Of a stretch of 64,000 nucleotides of DNA, positions 26,914 to 35,230 are shown one piece after another. Each line of letters opens with the position of its first letter. The first letter of the stretch is position 1. The notes beneath the pieces were generated by a model that did no database searches, was not told where the DNA came from, and worked only from the letters and a program-made list of their open reading frames with translations. The translations under genes were made by a program, and so were the position numbers. Source of the DNA: Aggregatilineales bacterium (GTDB lineage Bacteria > Chloroflexota > Anaerolineae > Aggregatilineales > Ch27); assembly GCA_029976025.1 (NCBI GenBank), contig JARKNX010000213.1, forward strand, positions 1 to 64,000, read 5' to 3'.

Positions 26914-26925
26914 TACAAATTGCAA
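26900..26925. promoter_or_regulatory. Operator-like double inverted repeat
   Basis: A perfect TTGTA-G-TACAA (26908-26918) lies inside a second pair of inverted arms, TTGCA (26900-26904) and TGCAA (26921-26925). It sits about 300 bp upstream of the first amino-sugar gene. The binding protein is unknown. Confidence 0.35.
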
Positions 26926-27217
26926 AAAGGGGCGGGCTATGATACTGGTGGGCGCTGCTCCACTCTGGTTGCATCTACAGAGCGGAATTCTTTACCTGTT
27001 AGCAACGCTGAGATCGCGCGCCATTCCGGGCGCCGAATCATCCGAACGCGATGTCCCGGTTCAAAGGTAACCGCCAGCGCCGTCTGAATTTCCACTCGCT
27101 TCGATATACCTATCGCTGGAGCCGCCCGCCGGGGAGATCGCTGGTCAGGCCGCCTCCGGACAGGGTACTATTGGGGCGGCAGCGAACAGCGCACGGCCCG
27201 CGCCAGGAGGGGAGGAT

Positions 27218-28243
27218 ATGACCAGAGGGACATTCACCCACGCGGAAATTCTGAGCCAGCCGGATGTCTGGGCTGATGCGCTGGCGGTTTTTCGCGCTCA
27301 TGAAGCTGCCCTCGGCGCGCTCTGGAGCCAGGGCGGCTTTGAGCAGGTGTTCCTGACCGGATGCGGCTCGACCTGTTACGCCGCGCTGGTCGGTGCGACG
27401 CTGATCCAGGAGCAGACAGGTATCCCGGCCCGGGCGTTCCCGGCGTCGGATCTGATGCTTTTCCCCCGGGTGCATTTTTCGCCACAGCGCAGGACCCTGC
27501 TCATCACTGTTTCCCGGTCGGGGACCACCCGCGAGACTGTGGAGGCCGCCCGCCTGTTCAGGGCACATGCTCAGGGGATGTCGCTGGCGGTCACCTGCCA
27601 CAGCGACAGCCCACTGGCGGAGGAAGCTGACCTGGCCCTGGCGGTCGATTCGGCGCGGGAAGAAAGCCGGGCGCAGACGCGATCATTCAGCAGCATGACG
27701 CTCCTGCTTCAGGCGCTGGCGCTGACCTTCGCCGGGCGGGATGCCGCGGCCCTGCTGGCCGGGCTTCCGCCGCTGGCCGCACGGCTGCTGGCCGAATACA
27801 CGCCGCTGGCGCAGCGTCTGGGGGGCGACCTGTCGATTGAGCAGTTTATGTTCCTGGGGTCGGGGGCGCTTTACGGGCTGGCCTGTGAGGCCATGCTCAA
27901 GGCGCTGGAAACCACGCTCCTGCCGGCCATGGCCTTTCATACTCTGGAATATCTGCACGGCCCGCGCTATGTTGTCACTCCGCGGACGATGGTCGTCCTG
28001 CTGCTCTCCGAGGCGCTCCAGCAGGAGGAAATCAGGGCGGCGCAGGACGCGCGTGAGCGGGGCGCCCGGCTCCTGATCGTCAGCGAAGCGGGGGGGCTGG
28101 CCGCCGACCGGACTGACGAAATCCGGCTGGCGTCGGGGCTGCCAATGGAAGCGCGGGCTATCCTGACCCTCCCGGTCCTCCAGTTATTCATCTACCATCA
28201 GGCTATGGCGCGGGGGCGCAACCCGGACCGGCCGGGCCAGTAG
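27218..28243 (+). CDS. AgaS/GlmS-type double SIS-domain sugar isomerase/deaminase
   Basis: A 341-residue cytosolic protein with two SIS domains. The first (about 40-165) has GCGSTCYAA and SRSGTTRET, the second (about 205-320) the FLGSGALYGLACEA block, as in the isomerase half of GlmS and in AgaS. Such enzymes convert amino-sugar 6-phosphates into keto-sugar phosphates with loss of ammonia. There is no glutaminase domain, so it is not a full GlmS. It overlaps no neighbour and is followed 29 nt later by a ROK kinase. It is a paralogue of the SIS gene at 32646. Substrate is probably galactosamine- or glucosamine-6-P, inferred from context. A strong GGAGGGGAGG site precedes the ATG. Confidence 0.85.
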   Translation: MTRGTFTHAEILSQPDVWADALAVFRAHEAALGALWSQGGFEQVFLTGCGSTCYAALVGATLIQEQTGIPARAFPASDLMLFPRVHFSPQRRTLLITVSRSGTTRETVEAARLFRAHAQGMSLAVTCHSDSPLAEEADLALAVDSAREESRAQTRSFSSMTLLLQALALTFAGRDAAALLAGLPPLAARLLAEYTPLAQRLGGDLSIEQFMFLGSGALYGLACEAMLKALETTLLPAMAFHTLEYLHGPRYVVTPRTMVVLLLSEALQQEEIRAAQDARERGARLLIVSEAGGLAADRTDEIRLASGLPMEARAILTLPVLQLFIYHQAMARGRNPDRPGQ

Positions 28244-28272
28244 AGCCGCCGCTGCCAGCGGAGGGAGAGGAC

Positions 28273-29247
28273 ATGTCCAGGACACGAGTCGCGCTGGGGA
28301 TCGATATTGGCGGCACGAATACCAAACTGGGGCTTGTTGATGTGCGCGGCGCGGTGTCATCGTTCCAGCGCATCCCGACGGATGCGCGCGGCACCGACCC
28401 CGGCCCTTTCCTTGATCGCCTGTTCCGCTGCCTTGACGCTGTGCTGGCATCCGCGCCGGATGTTGCCGGCATCGGTGTGTCCATGCACGGCGAGGTGGAT
28501 CGGGAGCGCCGCGGGCCGATCATCGCCGGCAATACGCCCGCCCTGCGCAACTTCGATATGCGCGGCGCGCTGGAAGGGCGCTACGGGCTGCCGGTTGACC
28601 TCTACAACGATCTCATCGCGCACAGCCTGGGGGAGTTCTACTTCGGGACCGGGCGCGGCGTGGGGCGCTTCATGTGTCTGGCGATCGGCACCGGCCTGGG
28701 GGCGGGAGTGATTGTAGATGGTAAGCCGCTGATCATTGACGGCGGCAATTCCGGCAACACCGGCCTGATCATCCTCGACCCGCGCGGCCTCCCGGACAGC
28801 AACGGGATAACCGGGTCGGCGGAGGGATTGTGCGGCGTGCCGGGTATCGAGCGGCTGGCCGCGGCGCGTTACGGGCGGGCCGTCCCGGCCCATGACGTGA
28901 TCGCCGCGGCGCGCGCCGGGGGCGACCCGATCGCGGCTGAGATCATCGCCCAGATCGGGACCTATCTGGGGCAGACTCTGGCCTCGCTCAGCGTAATCTT
29001 CTACCCCCACCGGATCGCTCTGACCGGCGGCACGGCGGCGGCGGGCGAGGCGCTACTGGCCGCCTGCCGCGCCGAGTTCAGCCGGCTTGTTGGCCCGTTC
29101 TTTGAAGATATCGCCCGCAACACGCGCGGACACTTTCGCGAAGTGGAGATTGTGCTGGGCGGGCAGGGCAGCGAGACGGCCCTCCTCGGCGCTGTGATCG
29201 ATCTGCTGGGTATCGAGACGCCCGCGCCGGGGGATAGCGCGACCTGA
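28273..29247 (+). CDS. ROK-family sugar kinase
   Basis: A 324-residue actin-fold kinase. The phosphate-1 motif GIDIGGTNTKLGL (residues 9-21), the catalytic Asp in YNDLIAHSLGE (about 117-127) and AIGTGLGAGV (about 140) are intact. The usual ROK zinc motif CxCGxxGCxE is absent, so specificity may differ from classical GlcK/NagK. It phosphorylates a sugar, possibly an N-acetylhexosamine delivered unphosphorylated by the ABC importer of this region. It is co-directional with the SIS gene before it and converges with the DeoR gene 4 nt after its stop. A second copy is at 39006. Confidence 0.86.
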   Translation: MSRTRVALGIDIGGTNTKLGLVDVRGAVSSFQRIPTDARGTDPGPFLDRLFRCLDAVLASAPDVAGIGVSMHGEVDRERRGPIIAGNTPALRNFDMRGALEGRYGLPVDLYNDLIAHSLGEFYFGTGRGVGRFMCLAIGTGLGAGVIVDGKPLIIDGGNSGNTGLIILDPRGLPDSNGITGSAEGLCGVPGIERLAAARYGRAVPAHDVIAAARAGGDPIAAEIIAQIGTYLGQTLASLSVIFYPHRIALTGGTAAAGEALLAACRAEFSRLVGPFFEDIARNTRGHFREVEIVLGGQGSETALLGAVIDLLGIETPAPGDSAT

Positions 29248-29251
29248 GGCG

Positions 29252-30022
29252 CTAGACGGCGAGCACGTCAACTCCCAGCGCGCGGATGCTGGCCAGAATC
29301 TCCGGATCGGCCTCCTGATTGGTGATCAGATGGGTGATGCGGTCGATAGGAGCCACGAAGGCGGACGCGGTCTTGCCCAGCTTGGTGCAGTCCGCCACCA
29401 GGATGACCTCTGAGGCCATGTGTAGAATCGCCCGGTCCATCATGACTTCGGGCAGGTAGTCGTTGGTCAGGCCATCTTTGATGCTGATGGCGCGCATCCC
29501 GATAATCACCTTGTCCAGCCGCACTTCTCGCAATGATACTTCAGTGATATGCCCGATCATGGACATCTCCGACGGGCGCAGCAGGCCGCCCAGGACAATC
29601 ACGGTGATATCGTCGGTGGTTGCTATCTCCGAAGCTACGGGGATCGAATTGGTGACCACCGTCAGGCCCTTGCGATCGACGAGCCGCTGCGCGATATACA
29701 TCGTCGTTGAGCCGGAACCGAGGAAGATAGTTTCGTCATTGTTAATCAGCCTGGCGGCGGCGTGCGCGATCCGCTGTTTGTAAGGGCGGTTTTCCTGCAT
29801 GCGCTGGATGACTGACGGCTCTGGCGGACTTTCAACGCGGTAGACGGCCCCGCCATGCGCTCGCCGCACCAGCCCGCGCCCGGCCAGCTCGTTCAAATCG
29901 CGGCGGATTGTGATCTCGCTCACGCCGAAGAGGCTGCTCAGCTCAGGGACGGTCACCTTCCCCCGTTCGCGCAGAGTCTCCAGCGTGATCCGGATTCGCT
30001 CTTCTTTAAGAAAGGCTGTCAT
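29252..30022 (-). CDS. DeoR-family transcriptional regulator
   Basis: A 256-residue repressor. The N-terminal DeoR winged helix (residues 6-60, VTVPELSSLFGVSEITIRRD) is followed by the sugar-phosphate-binding DeoRC domain (about 75-235, FLGSGSTTMYIAQRL). DeoR proteins respond to phosphorylated sugar intermediates and usually bind direct repeats. It sits inside the amino-sugar region next to the LacD-type aldolase gene and is probably the pathway regulator. A shared 9-bp motif at the promoters near 31.1 kb and 32.6 kb is its candidate operator. Confidence 0.92.
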   Translation of the reverse strand: MTAFLKEERIRITLETLRERGKVTVPELSSLFGVSEITIRRDLNELAGRGLVRRAHGGAVYRVESPPEPSVIQRMQENRPYKQRIAHAAARLINNDETIFLGSGSTTMYIAQRLVDRKGLTVVTNSIPVASEIATTDDITVIVLGGLLRPSEMSMIGHITEVSLREVRLDKVIIGMRAISIKDGLTNDYLPEVMMDRAILHMASEVILVADCTKLGKTASAFVAPIDRITHLITNQEADPEILASIRALGVDVLAV

Positions 30023-30076
30023 AGGCCCTCATCGACTGGCGCTAATGCCAGCAGCGGTGTTTCGCAGGATGCGCGG

Positions 30077-31063
30077 TTACCCGGCGCAGTCTCCGGTCTG
30101 CTGATAATCTACGTACCAGGTCTCGGTGAAGGTGCGGGGCGTATAAAAGTCGGTCCATGGACGGGCTGTCTGGTCGGCGATCGCGATCAGCCGCTGGAGC
30201 CGCTCGGTCGCCCTGCCGGCGAGAAACTTCTGACGTTCCGGCGCAGCCATGGTCACACATTCCTTCCAGATAGCCCGCCCGCCGATGAATCCGCTGGCCC
30301 CCTGCTGGCAGGCCACGCGAACCTGCTCCTCGAAAACTTCGAAATCAACGCCCGCGCTCAGCAAGGCCCAGGGGACGGCGCTGGCCGCGCTCACAGCGGC
30401 GCACGCCTCCGCCCAGTCGCCGGGATCGGTGTTGAAGTGCGCGTCAACCGGGAATTCCAGCTTCAGTACGTCAGCGCCCAGCCGGCTCAGCCGCGCAGCC
30501 GTCTCCCGCACCAGGCGCGGGCGTTGCGCGGCGAAAGCGGCGCTGGAGCGCGGGACAGCGGCATCCATACTGTAGGAGAGCGGTTCCAGGAACAGCGGTA
30601 TATCCTGTCGGTGGCATTCCGCGGCCACGCTGCGCACCAGGGCATCCATTTCGTCGGCGAGCGCCCCGGAATCGGGATGGTAATAGATGAGCAGTTTGAC
30701 CGCCACCGCGCCAACGCTCTTCACTTTGGCAACGGTCCAGTCGGGATCAAATTCCGTGCGCCGATACGTATCATCGCCACTGTAGCCGCTCTCTTCCAGC
30801 GCCATGATCAGGCCGCAGTGCCCGGACATGTGCATGGCGGCATCCAGCCCGTAGGTCGCATCGAGCAGCACGGCGCTGGCGTAAGGGGAGAGTGCGACGG
30901 CTGTTTCGCGTTTGATAGCGGCGGCATCCTGAAAGGTGGACCCGGCGGGGAGAAGACGGCGGTAATTGTTGCGCTGATCGAAGGCCAGGATGGCGAAGGC
31001 ATGGCTGGATGTGCTGGCCGCCTTGATGCCTCGAAACCGGCCCGGTTCCAGGGGAATTGTCAT
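30077..31063 (-). CDS. LacD-type tagatose-1,6-bisphosphate aldolase (class I)
   Basis: A 328-residue TIM-barrel protein related to LacD class I aldolases, which split tagatose-1,6-bisphosphate (and sometimes other ketose phosphates) into glyceraldehyde-3-P and dihydroxyacetone-P. Landmarks are FAILAFDQRNNYRR, the VAVKLLIYYHPD strand and ADVLKLEFPVD, whose Lys corresponds to the Schiff-base lysine. The ATG at 31063 follows a GGAGG site; the reading frame opens 8 codons earlier. The gene has its own promoter and diverges from the GatZ-family gene. It may use tagatose or sulfo-/6-deoxy-sugar phosphates; context favours tagatose-bisphosphate. Confidence 0.83.
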   Translation of the reverse strand: MTIPLEPGRFRGIKAASTSSHAFAILAFDQRNNYRRLLPAGSTFQDAAAIKRETAVALSPYASAVLLDATYGLDAAMHMSGHCGLIMALEESGYSGDDTYRRTEFDPDWTVAKVKSVGAVAVKLLIYYHPDSGALADEMDALVRSVAAECHRQDIPLFLEPLSYSMDAAVPRSSAAFAAQRPRLVRETAARLSRLGADVLKLEFPVDAHFNTDPGDWAEACAAVSAASAVPWALLSAGVDFEVFEEQVRVACQQGASGFIGGRAIWKECVTMAAPERQKFLAGRATERLQRLIAIADQTARPWTDFYTPRTFTETWYVDYQQTGDCAG

Positions 31064-31092
31064 GGCGTTACCTCCGACTGTGTTCATGCTTC

Positions 31093-31121
31093 AGTATAGG
31101 GCAGTTTGATTGTTTCTGCAA
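31093..31121 (-). promoter_or_regulatory. Promoter of the LacD-type aldolase gene
   Basis: On the minus strand TTGCAG (31116-31121) and TATACT (31093-31098) are separated by 17 bp. The spacer contains AAACAATCA, the motif also found at the 32.6-kb promoter. Confidence 0.65.
31107..31115 (-). promoter_or_regulatory. Candidate DeoR operator, copy 1
   Basis: AAACAATCA read on the minus strand, lying inside the spacer of the aldolase promoter. The same 9-mer occurs at 32583-32591. Binding by the nearby DeoR protein is inferred. Confidence 0.4.
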
Positions 31122-31125
31122 TTCT

Positions 31126-31153
31126 TTGACCATTTGTGACTTTTTGCTACAAT
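31126..31153 (+). promoter_or_regulatory. Promoter of the GatZ-family gene
   Basis: TTGACC (31126-31131) and TACAAT (31148-31153) with a 16-bp spacer, back to back with the aldolase promoter (only 4 bp between the two -35 boxes). This compact arrangement suits joint control. Confidence 0.6.
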
Positions 31154-31257
31154 AAGAATAGCGTTTCAATCGCCGGCGGTTTCTCGCCAGGACAGCCGCC
31201 TTCATCACTGACTGGCGGGGGGGTACGCCTCTCGGTTTGCAGAAAGGTGGGAGGGGG

Positions 31258-32487
31258 ATGCGCATCAAGACGATGATCGAGCGCATAATCGACCTGCGCG
31301 AGAAGCGTCAGCTTCAGATATGCCTGCTGGCTGTTTGCCCTAACTCCGAGGCTGTGCTGGAGGCAGCGGTGCGCGTCGCTGCCGATAACGCCAGCCCGAT
31401 GCTCTTTGCTGCGACGCTCAACCAGGTGGACCTCGACGGCGGCTACACTGGCTGGACGCCCGCCGAGTTCGTCGGCAAGCTGGACAAATTCGCCGCCCAG
31501 TATCACGCCGATCGCGCCATGCTGTTCCCCTGCCTCGATCACGGCGGCCCCTGGCTCAAAGACCTTCACACCCTCCAGCGCCTGTCATTTGAGGAGACCT
31601 TCAGCGCGGTGAAGCGATCCATCACGGCCATGCTTGAGGCTGGCTATCAGCTTCTGCACATCGACCCCACTGTTGACCGCACTATAGACGGCCCGCTGCC
31701 GGTCGCGCTGGTGGTGGAGCGCAGTCTGGACCTGATCGAGCACGCCGAGGCAGAGCGCATCCGCCTGGGCCTGCCGCCGATCTCCTATGAAGTGGGCACC
31801 GAGGAAGTCCACGGCGGGCTAGTTGACCTGAGCAACTTCCGGGAGTTTTTGCGGCAGCTCTACGCCGGTCTTGCGGCCCGTCATCTGGAGGACGCGGCGC
31901 CCGCGTTTGTGGTGGCGCAGGTGGGCACCGACCTGCATACCACTTTCTTCGATCGTAACGCGGCGGAGCATCTGTACCCCCTTGTCGCGCCGTACAGGGC
32001 GCTGGTTAAGGGACATTACTCCGACTGGGTCGATAACCCCGGCGACTACAGCGCGGCCGGGATGGGCGGAGCCAATGTCGGCCCCGAATTCACCGCCGCC
32101 GAGTTTGAGGCGCTCCAGGCGCTGACCCGCCGCGAAGCCGATCTGGTTCGGCTCGATCCGGCGGCCATATCCCCGTCCCGTTTCTTCGATCACCTGACCG
32201 GGGCAGTTGACGCCTCCAACCGCTGGCAGAAGTGGCTCCAACCGGAAGAGCAGGGGTTAGCCCTGCGCGAGCTATCCCCCGCCCGGCAGGAGTGGATGCT
32301 CAAGACCGGTGCGCGCTATGTCTGGACCGCGCCGGAGGTGGTCGCCGCCCGCGCCCGCCTCTACGACAATTTGCGCCCGATTATGGCCGATCCACATCGT
32401 TACGTGGTGGAGTGGATCGCCGCGGCTATCGACCGTTATGTGGTGGCGTTCCATCTGTTCAACACGATCGATCTCTTCAGGGAGTGA
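31258..32487 (+). CDS. GatZ/KbaZ-family protein (tagatose-6-P epimerase or aldolase subunit)
   Basis: A 409-residue TIM-barrel protein of the GatZ/KbaZ family. Conserved pieces include [46 protein letters not shown] and [13 protein letters not shown]. In enteric bacteria GatZ/KbaZ assists the class II aldolase GatY/KbaY. Members of this family in other bacteria have been reported as D-tagatose-6-phosphate 4-epimerases. No GatY/KbaY gene is in the window, and the local aldolase is class I, so an independent enzyme, perhaps the epimerase making fructose-6-P, is the better guess. The ATG at 31258 follows GGAGGGGG; a TTG seven codons upstream is less likely. Confidence 0.8.
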   Translation: MRIKTMIERIIDLREKRQLQICLLAVCPNSEAVLEAAVRVAADNASPMLFAATLNQVDLDGGYTGWTPAEFVGKLDKFAAQYHADRAMLFPCLDHGGPWLKDLHTLQRLSFEETFSAVKRSITAMLEAGYQLLHIDPTVDRTIDGPLPVALVVERSLDLIEHAEAERIRLGLPPISYEVGTEEVHGGLVDLSNFREFLRQLYAGLAARHLEDAAPAFVVAQVGTDLHTTFFDRNAAEHLYPLVAPYRALVKGHYSDWVDNPGDYSAAGMGGANVGPEFTAAEFEALQALTRREADLVRLDPAAISPSRFFDHLTGAVDASNRWQKWLQPEEQGLALRELSPARQEWMLKTGARYVWTAPEVVAARARLYDNLRPIMADPHRYVVEWIAAAIDRYVVAFHLFNTIDLFRE

Positions 32488-32537
32488 CGGCCGGCTCTCT
32501 GCCAGGTGGGATTTGTGACTGTCCCGCGGAAAACCGG

Positions 32538-32566
32538 TTGACGCCCGGCGAAATTTCCCTTAGGAT
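32538..32566 (+). promoter_or_regulatory. Promoter of the second SIS gene and ABC operon
   Basis: TTGACG (32538-32543) and TAGGAT (32561-32566) with an exact 17-bp spacer. The expected transcription start falls just before the direct repeats at 32575-32595. Confidence 0.6.
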
Positions 32567-32574
32567 AGTCATAT

Positions 32575-32595
32575 ACAATCATAAACAATCACATA
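32575..32595 (+). promoter_or_regulatory. Candidate DeoR operator, direct repeat
   Basis: ACAATCATAA and ACAATCACAT are tandem copies with a 10-bp period, one helical turn, at about +1 to +20 of the promoter. Direct repeats are typical of DeoR-family operators. The AAACAATCA core is shared with the 31.1-kb site. Confidence 0.45.
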
Positions 32596-32645
32596 TGTTC
32601 ACCTTGTCGGCGCTGAATCTCTTTCCATAGGGGGGACTTGATTTG

Positions 32646-33707
32646 ATGGATAGTCGTGGCAAACACACATTGGCCGAGATTCTGAGCCAGCCTCAGATCT
32701 GGCCTGACGCCCTGGCCGCAGCCGGGGCGAAAGCGGATACCCTCACCCGTTTCTGGCAGGAACAGCGTTTTGCCCAGGTCATCTTCACCGGCTGCGGTTC
32801 CACGTTTTATCTCGCCCATCTGGGGGCCGTCCTCCTGCAAAGCCAGGCCGGCATCCCCGCCCGCGCTTTTCCAGGCTCAGAACTCACCCTCTTCCCCGAA
32901 TCCTGTTTCGATGCCAGTGCCAACACCCTGCTGATCGCCGTTTCCCGTTCCGGTGAAACTACAGAGACGATCGCCGCTGTCGATCTGTTCCGCCGGCGCT
33001 ATAAGGGCAAGGTGCTGGTTGTGACCAACACCAGCGAGAGCCGGCTGGCCCGGGCCGCTGACGAAGTGGTCGCTATCGATTCGGCGCGCGAACAGAGCGT
33101 GGCCCAGACTCGCTCCTTTAGCAGCATGGCGATCGTCGTGCAGGCGCTGGCTGGCCTGTTCGCCGGGCGGCCCCACGATCTATCGGAGCTGCCGGCAGTC
33201 GCCGGGCGTCTGCTGCGCGATTACGGGCCGCTGGCCCAGAAGCTGGGCGAAGACCCGCGCATCGAACGCTTTTTCTTCCTGGGGTCAAACGCCCTGTACG
33301 GCCTGGCCTGCGAGGCGATGCTCAAGATGAAGGAGATGTCGCTTTCGTACAGCGAAGCCTACCATATGCTGGAGTTCCGGCACGGCCCGATGTCCATGGT
33401 CAACGAGCGCACGCTGGTGACCGGGCTGCTCTCGGATTCGGCCTATCCCCATGAAGCTGCCGTCCTGCGCGAAATGAGCGAGCGCGGCGCGCGGGTTCTG
33501 GCGATCGCCGAGGAGCCGGACTCGCAGTTGGCCGCTTTCAGTGAAACGGTCGCGCTGCGAACCGGGCTGCCGCTTTACGCCCGCCTGATCGCTTATCTTC
33601 CTGCCCTGCAGCTAATGGCATATTACCGGGCCATCTTCAACTCTCAGGACCCTGATCAACCGGCGAATCTGCACGCCGTGATTACGCTCGATCCACAGTC
33701 GTTTTAG
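32646..33707 (+). CDS. AgaS/GlmS-type double SIS-domain sugar isomerase/deaminase (second copy)
   Basis: A 353-residue protein with two SIS domains: GCGSTFYLAH and SRSGETTETIA in the first, FLGSNALYGLACEAMLKMKE in the second. It has the same HTxAEILSQPxxWxDAL opening as the 27218 paralogue. The conserved E of LKMKEMS, kept in GlmS-type isomerases, is present here but replaced in the first copy (ALETTLL), so this is the better catalytic candidate. It probably converts an amino-sugar 6-phosphate to a ketose phosphate. It has its own promoter with a direct-repeat operator and precedes the ABC importer genes. TTG-ATG doublet at the start; the ATG is preferred. Confidence 0.87.
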   Translation: MDSRGKHTLAEILSQPQIWPDALAAAGAKADTLTRFWQEQRFAQVIFTGCGSTFYLAHLGAVLLQSQAGIPARAFPGSELTLFPESCFDASANTLLIAVSRSGETTETIAAVDLFRRRYKGKVLVVTNTSESRLARAADEVVAIDSAREQSVAQTRSFSSMAIVVQALAGLFAGRPHDLSELPAVAGRLLRDYGPLAQKLGEDPRIERFFFLGSNALYGLACEAMLKMKEMSLSYSEAYHMLEFRHGPMSMVNERTLVTGLLSDSAYPHEAAVLREMSERGARVLAIAEEPDSQLAAFSETVALRTGLPLYARLIAYLPALQLMAYYRAIFNSQDPDQPANLHAVITLDPQSF

Positions 33708-33849
33708 GCAGCTCAACGATCCCACAAAGCCGACTTTGCGGCGACCCCCGCTGTCCAATCGAAGAAGGGAGGACTTGATCGATAAGCTAACCTTCGTTTC
33801 GCCCCTTGCACCCACCGAAGTTCGTTGTGCTGAATAAAGGAGCCAAAGA

Positions 33850-35151
33850 ATGTTCAAAACGCAAAAACTGGTCAGCTTCGCCCTACTTCTGGTGCTCGTA
33901 GCCGTGACGCTGGGACCTGTGGCCGCTCAGGATAAGCCGGTTGAGCTGGTATTCTGGTCCATGTGGAATGAGAGTGAGGGCCAGGCCCTGGTCATTCAGC
34001 AGTGGATTGATGAGTTTGAGGCGGCGCATCCCAATGTCACGATCAATGCTGTCTGGAATGGCCGCCAGAATCAGACTCTGGTCCGCACAGCGCTGGCTGG
34101 TGGCACGGTTATCGACATCGTCGATCAGGATGCCGATCAGATCGCTGGCGGCCTGATGCAGGAGGGCTTCGGCCTGCCGCTGAATGCTTACCTGGATATG
34201 CCCGCCCTGGACGAAGATGTGCCGCTCCGGGACGTATTCCTGCCCGGCACGCTGGAGCTGTTCGCCATGGATGGCGAAACCTACCTGCTGCCTTACATCT
34301 ACAATACGGTCCAGTTCTGGTATGACAAGCGCGTCTTTGAGGAAGTCGGTATCGAAGTGCCCCTGACCTGGGACGAATTCCTGGCCAACAACGACAAGCT
34401 GCGCGAAGCTGGCTATGCCCCGATCGCGGCGGAAGGCAATGAGCCGGGTTACTCCACCTTCTACCTGGCCAATATGATCGCCCGGCTGAAAGGCCCCGGC
34501 TTCCTGCTGCAGACAGTGGAAGATCATACCGGCGAGATGTGGCGCGATCCGGCCTATCTGGAAAGCTCGCGGATGCTGCGCGAGCTGTGGGACCGCGGCG
34601 ATATCCCCGCTGTGACGGTCGGCTATGTGTGGCCGCAGGGCCAGAATACGCTGGCGTTCGGCCAGGCCGCTCAGTCGCTGGTCGGGTCCTGGCTGCCGAT
34701 TGAGCTATCCCTGCAAGTCGATCCGGGGTGGGTATGGGGTGGATTTAACTTCCCGGCGGTAGAGGGTGGCGAAGGGTCGGTCGCCGATACTCAGGCCCTG
34801 CTGCTGGCCTTTATGATCGTCAAAGATACCGCCCATCCTGATGAAGCTGCCGAATTCCTGCGCTTCATCATGACCAAAGAAAATCAGCAGTTGATGGCTG
34901 ATCAGGCGCTTGTCGGGGTAACTCGTATCGGCGTGCCGTGGTCGGAGGCGATTACCGACGCCGAAGAGGCAGCCATGAATGCGGAGTCGGTGTTCCCGGA
35001 TGTGGACGGGGTATACGCCAGATATCCAGAGTTCCTGACCACCGTCCTGTGGATTAACTACGCCGATCTATGGCAGGGCAAGATCACCCCTGAAGAATTC
35101 AGCGAGCATATGGCGACCCAGTCTGCCGAGTACTGGGCCTCTCAGGAGTAG
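33850..35151 (+). CDS. Sugar ABC transporter substrate-binding protein
   Basis: A 433-residue family-1 solute-binding protein. A Sec signal peptide ends near AAQ (residue 26), without a lipobox cysteine. The mature protein starts VELVFWSMWNESEG and has the typical hinge and ligand-lobe pattern (YLLPYIYNTVQFWYDK; AQSLVGSWLPIEL). An AAAGGAG site lies 8 nt upstream. It is followed by a hairpin and two permease genes, then NagA, SIS and ROK genes, so an N-acetylated amino sugar or an oligosaccharide containing it is the likely ligand. Confidence 0.92.
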   Translation: MFKTQKLVSFALLLVLVAVTLGPVAAQDKPVELVFWSMWNESEGQALVIQQWIDEFEAAHPNVTINAVWNGRQNQTLVRTALAGGTVIDIVDQDADQIAGGLMQEGFGLPLNAYLDMPALDEDVPLRDVFLPGTLELFAMDGETYLLPYIYNTVQFWYDKRVFEEVGIEVPLTWDEFLANNDKLREAGYAPIAAEGNEPGYSTFYLANMIARLKGPGFLLQTVEDHTGEMWRDPAYLESSRMLRELWDRGDIPAVTVGYVWPQGQNTLAFGQAAQSLVGSWLPIELSLQVDPGWVWGGFNFPAVEGGEGSVADTQALLLAFMIVKDTAHPDEAAEFLRFIMTKENQQLMADQALVGVTRIGVPWSEAITDAEEAAMNAESVFPDVDGVYARYPEFLTTVLWINYADLWQGKITPEEFSEHMATQSAEYWASQE

Positions 35152-35181
35152 GCATTTCTCGTTTCTCACGCCAATATGCAT

Positions 35182-35207
35182 GTGGGGGCAAGGCGCCTTG
35201 CCCCCAC
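35182..35207 (+). other. 26-bp perfect palindromic hairpin between binding protein and permease genes
   Basis: The left arm GTGGGGGCAAGGC is followed directly by its exact complement GCCTTGCCCCCAC. There is no T-tract. It occupies the same operon position as the stem-loop at 7931-7955 in the arabinose operon, and probably tunes binding protein over permease expression. Confidence 0.65.
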
Positions 35208-35230
35208 AAATCCCGACCAGTGGGGGGCAT

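Larger units (their letters stand above)
26574..27217. other. Divergent intergenic region, DUF11 gene / amino-sugar cluster
   Basis: This 644-bp region has an AT-richer centre (about 26770-26930). It contains a possible 28-codon ORF with a perfect ribosome-binding site and a palindromic operator-like element. From about 26950 to 27200 it is GC-rich with no recognised feature. No strong sigma-70 promoter toward 27218 was found. Confidence 0.4.
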
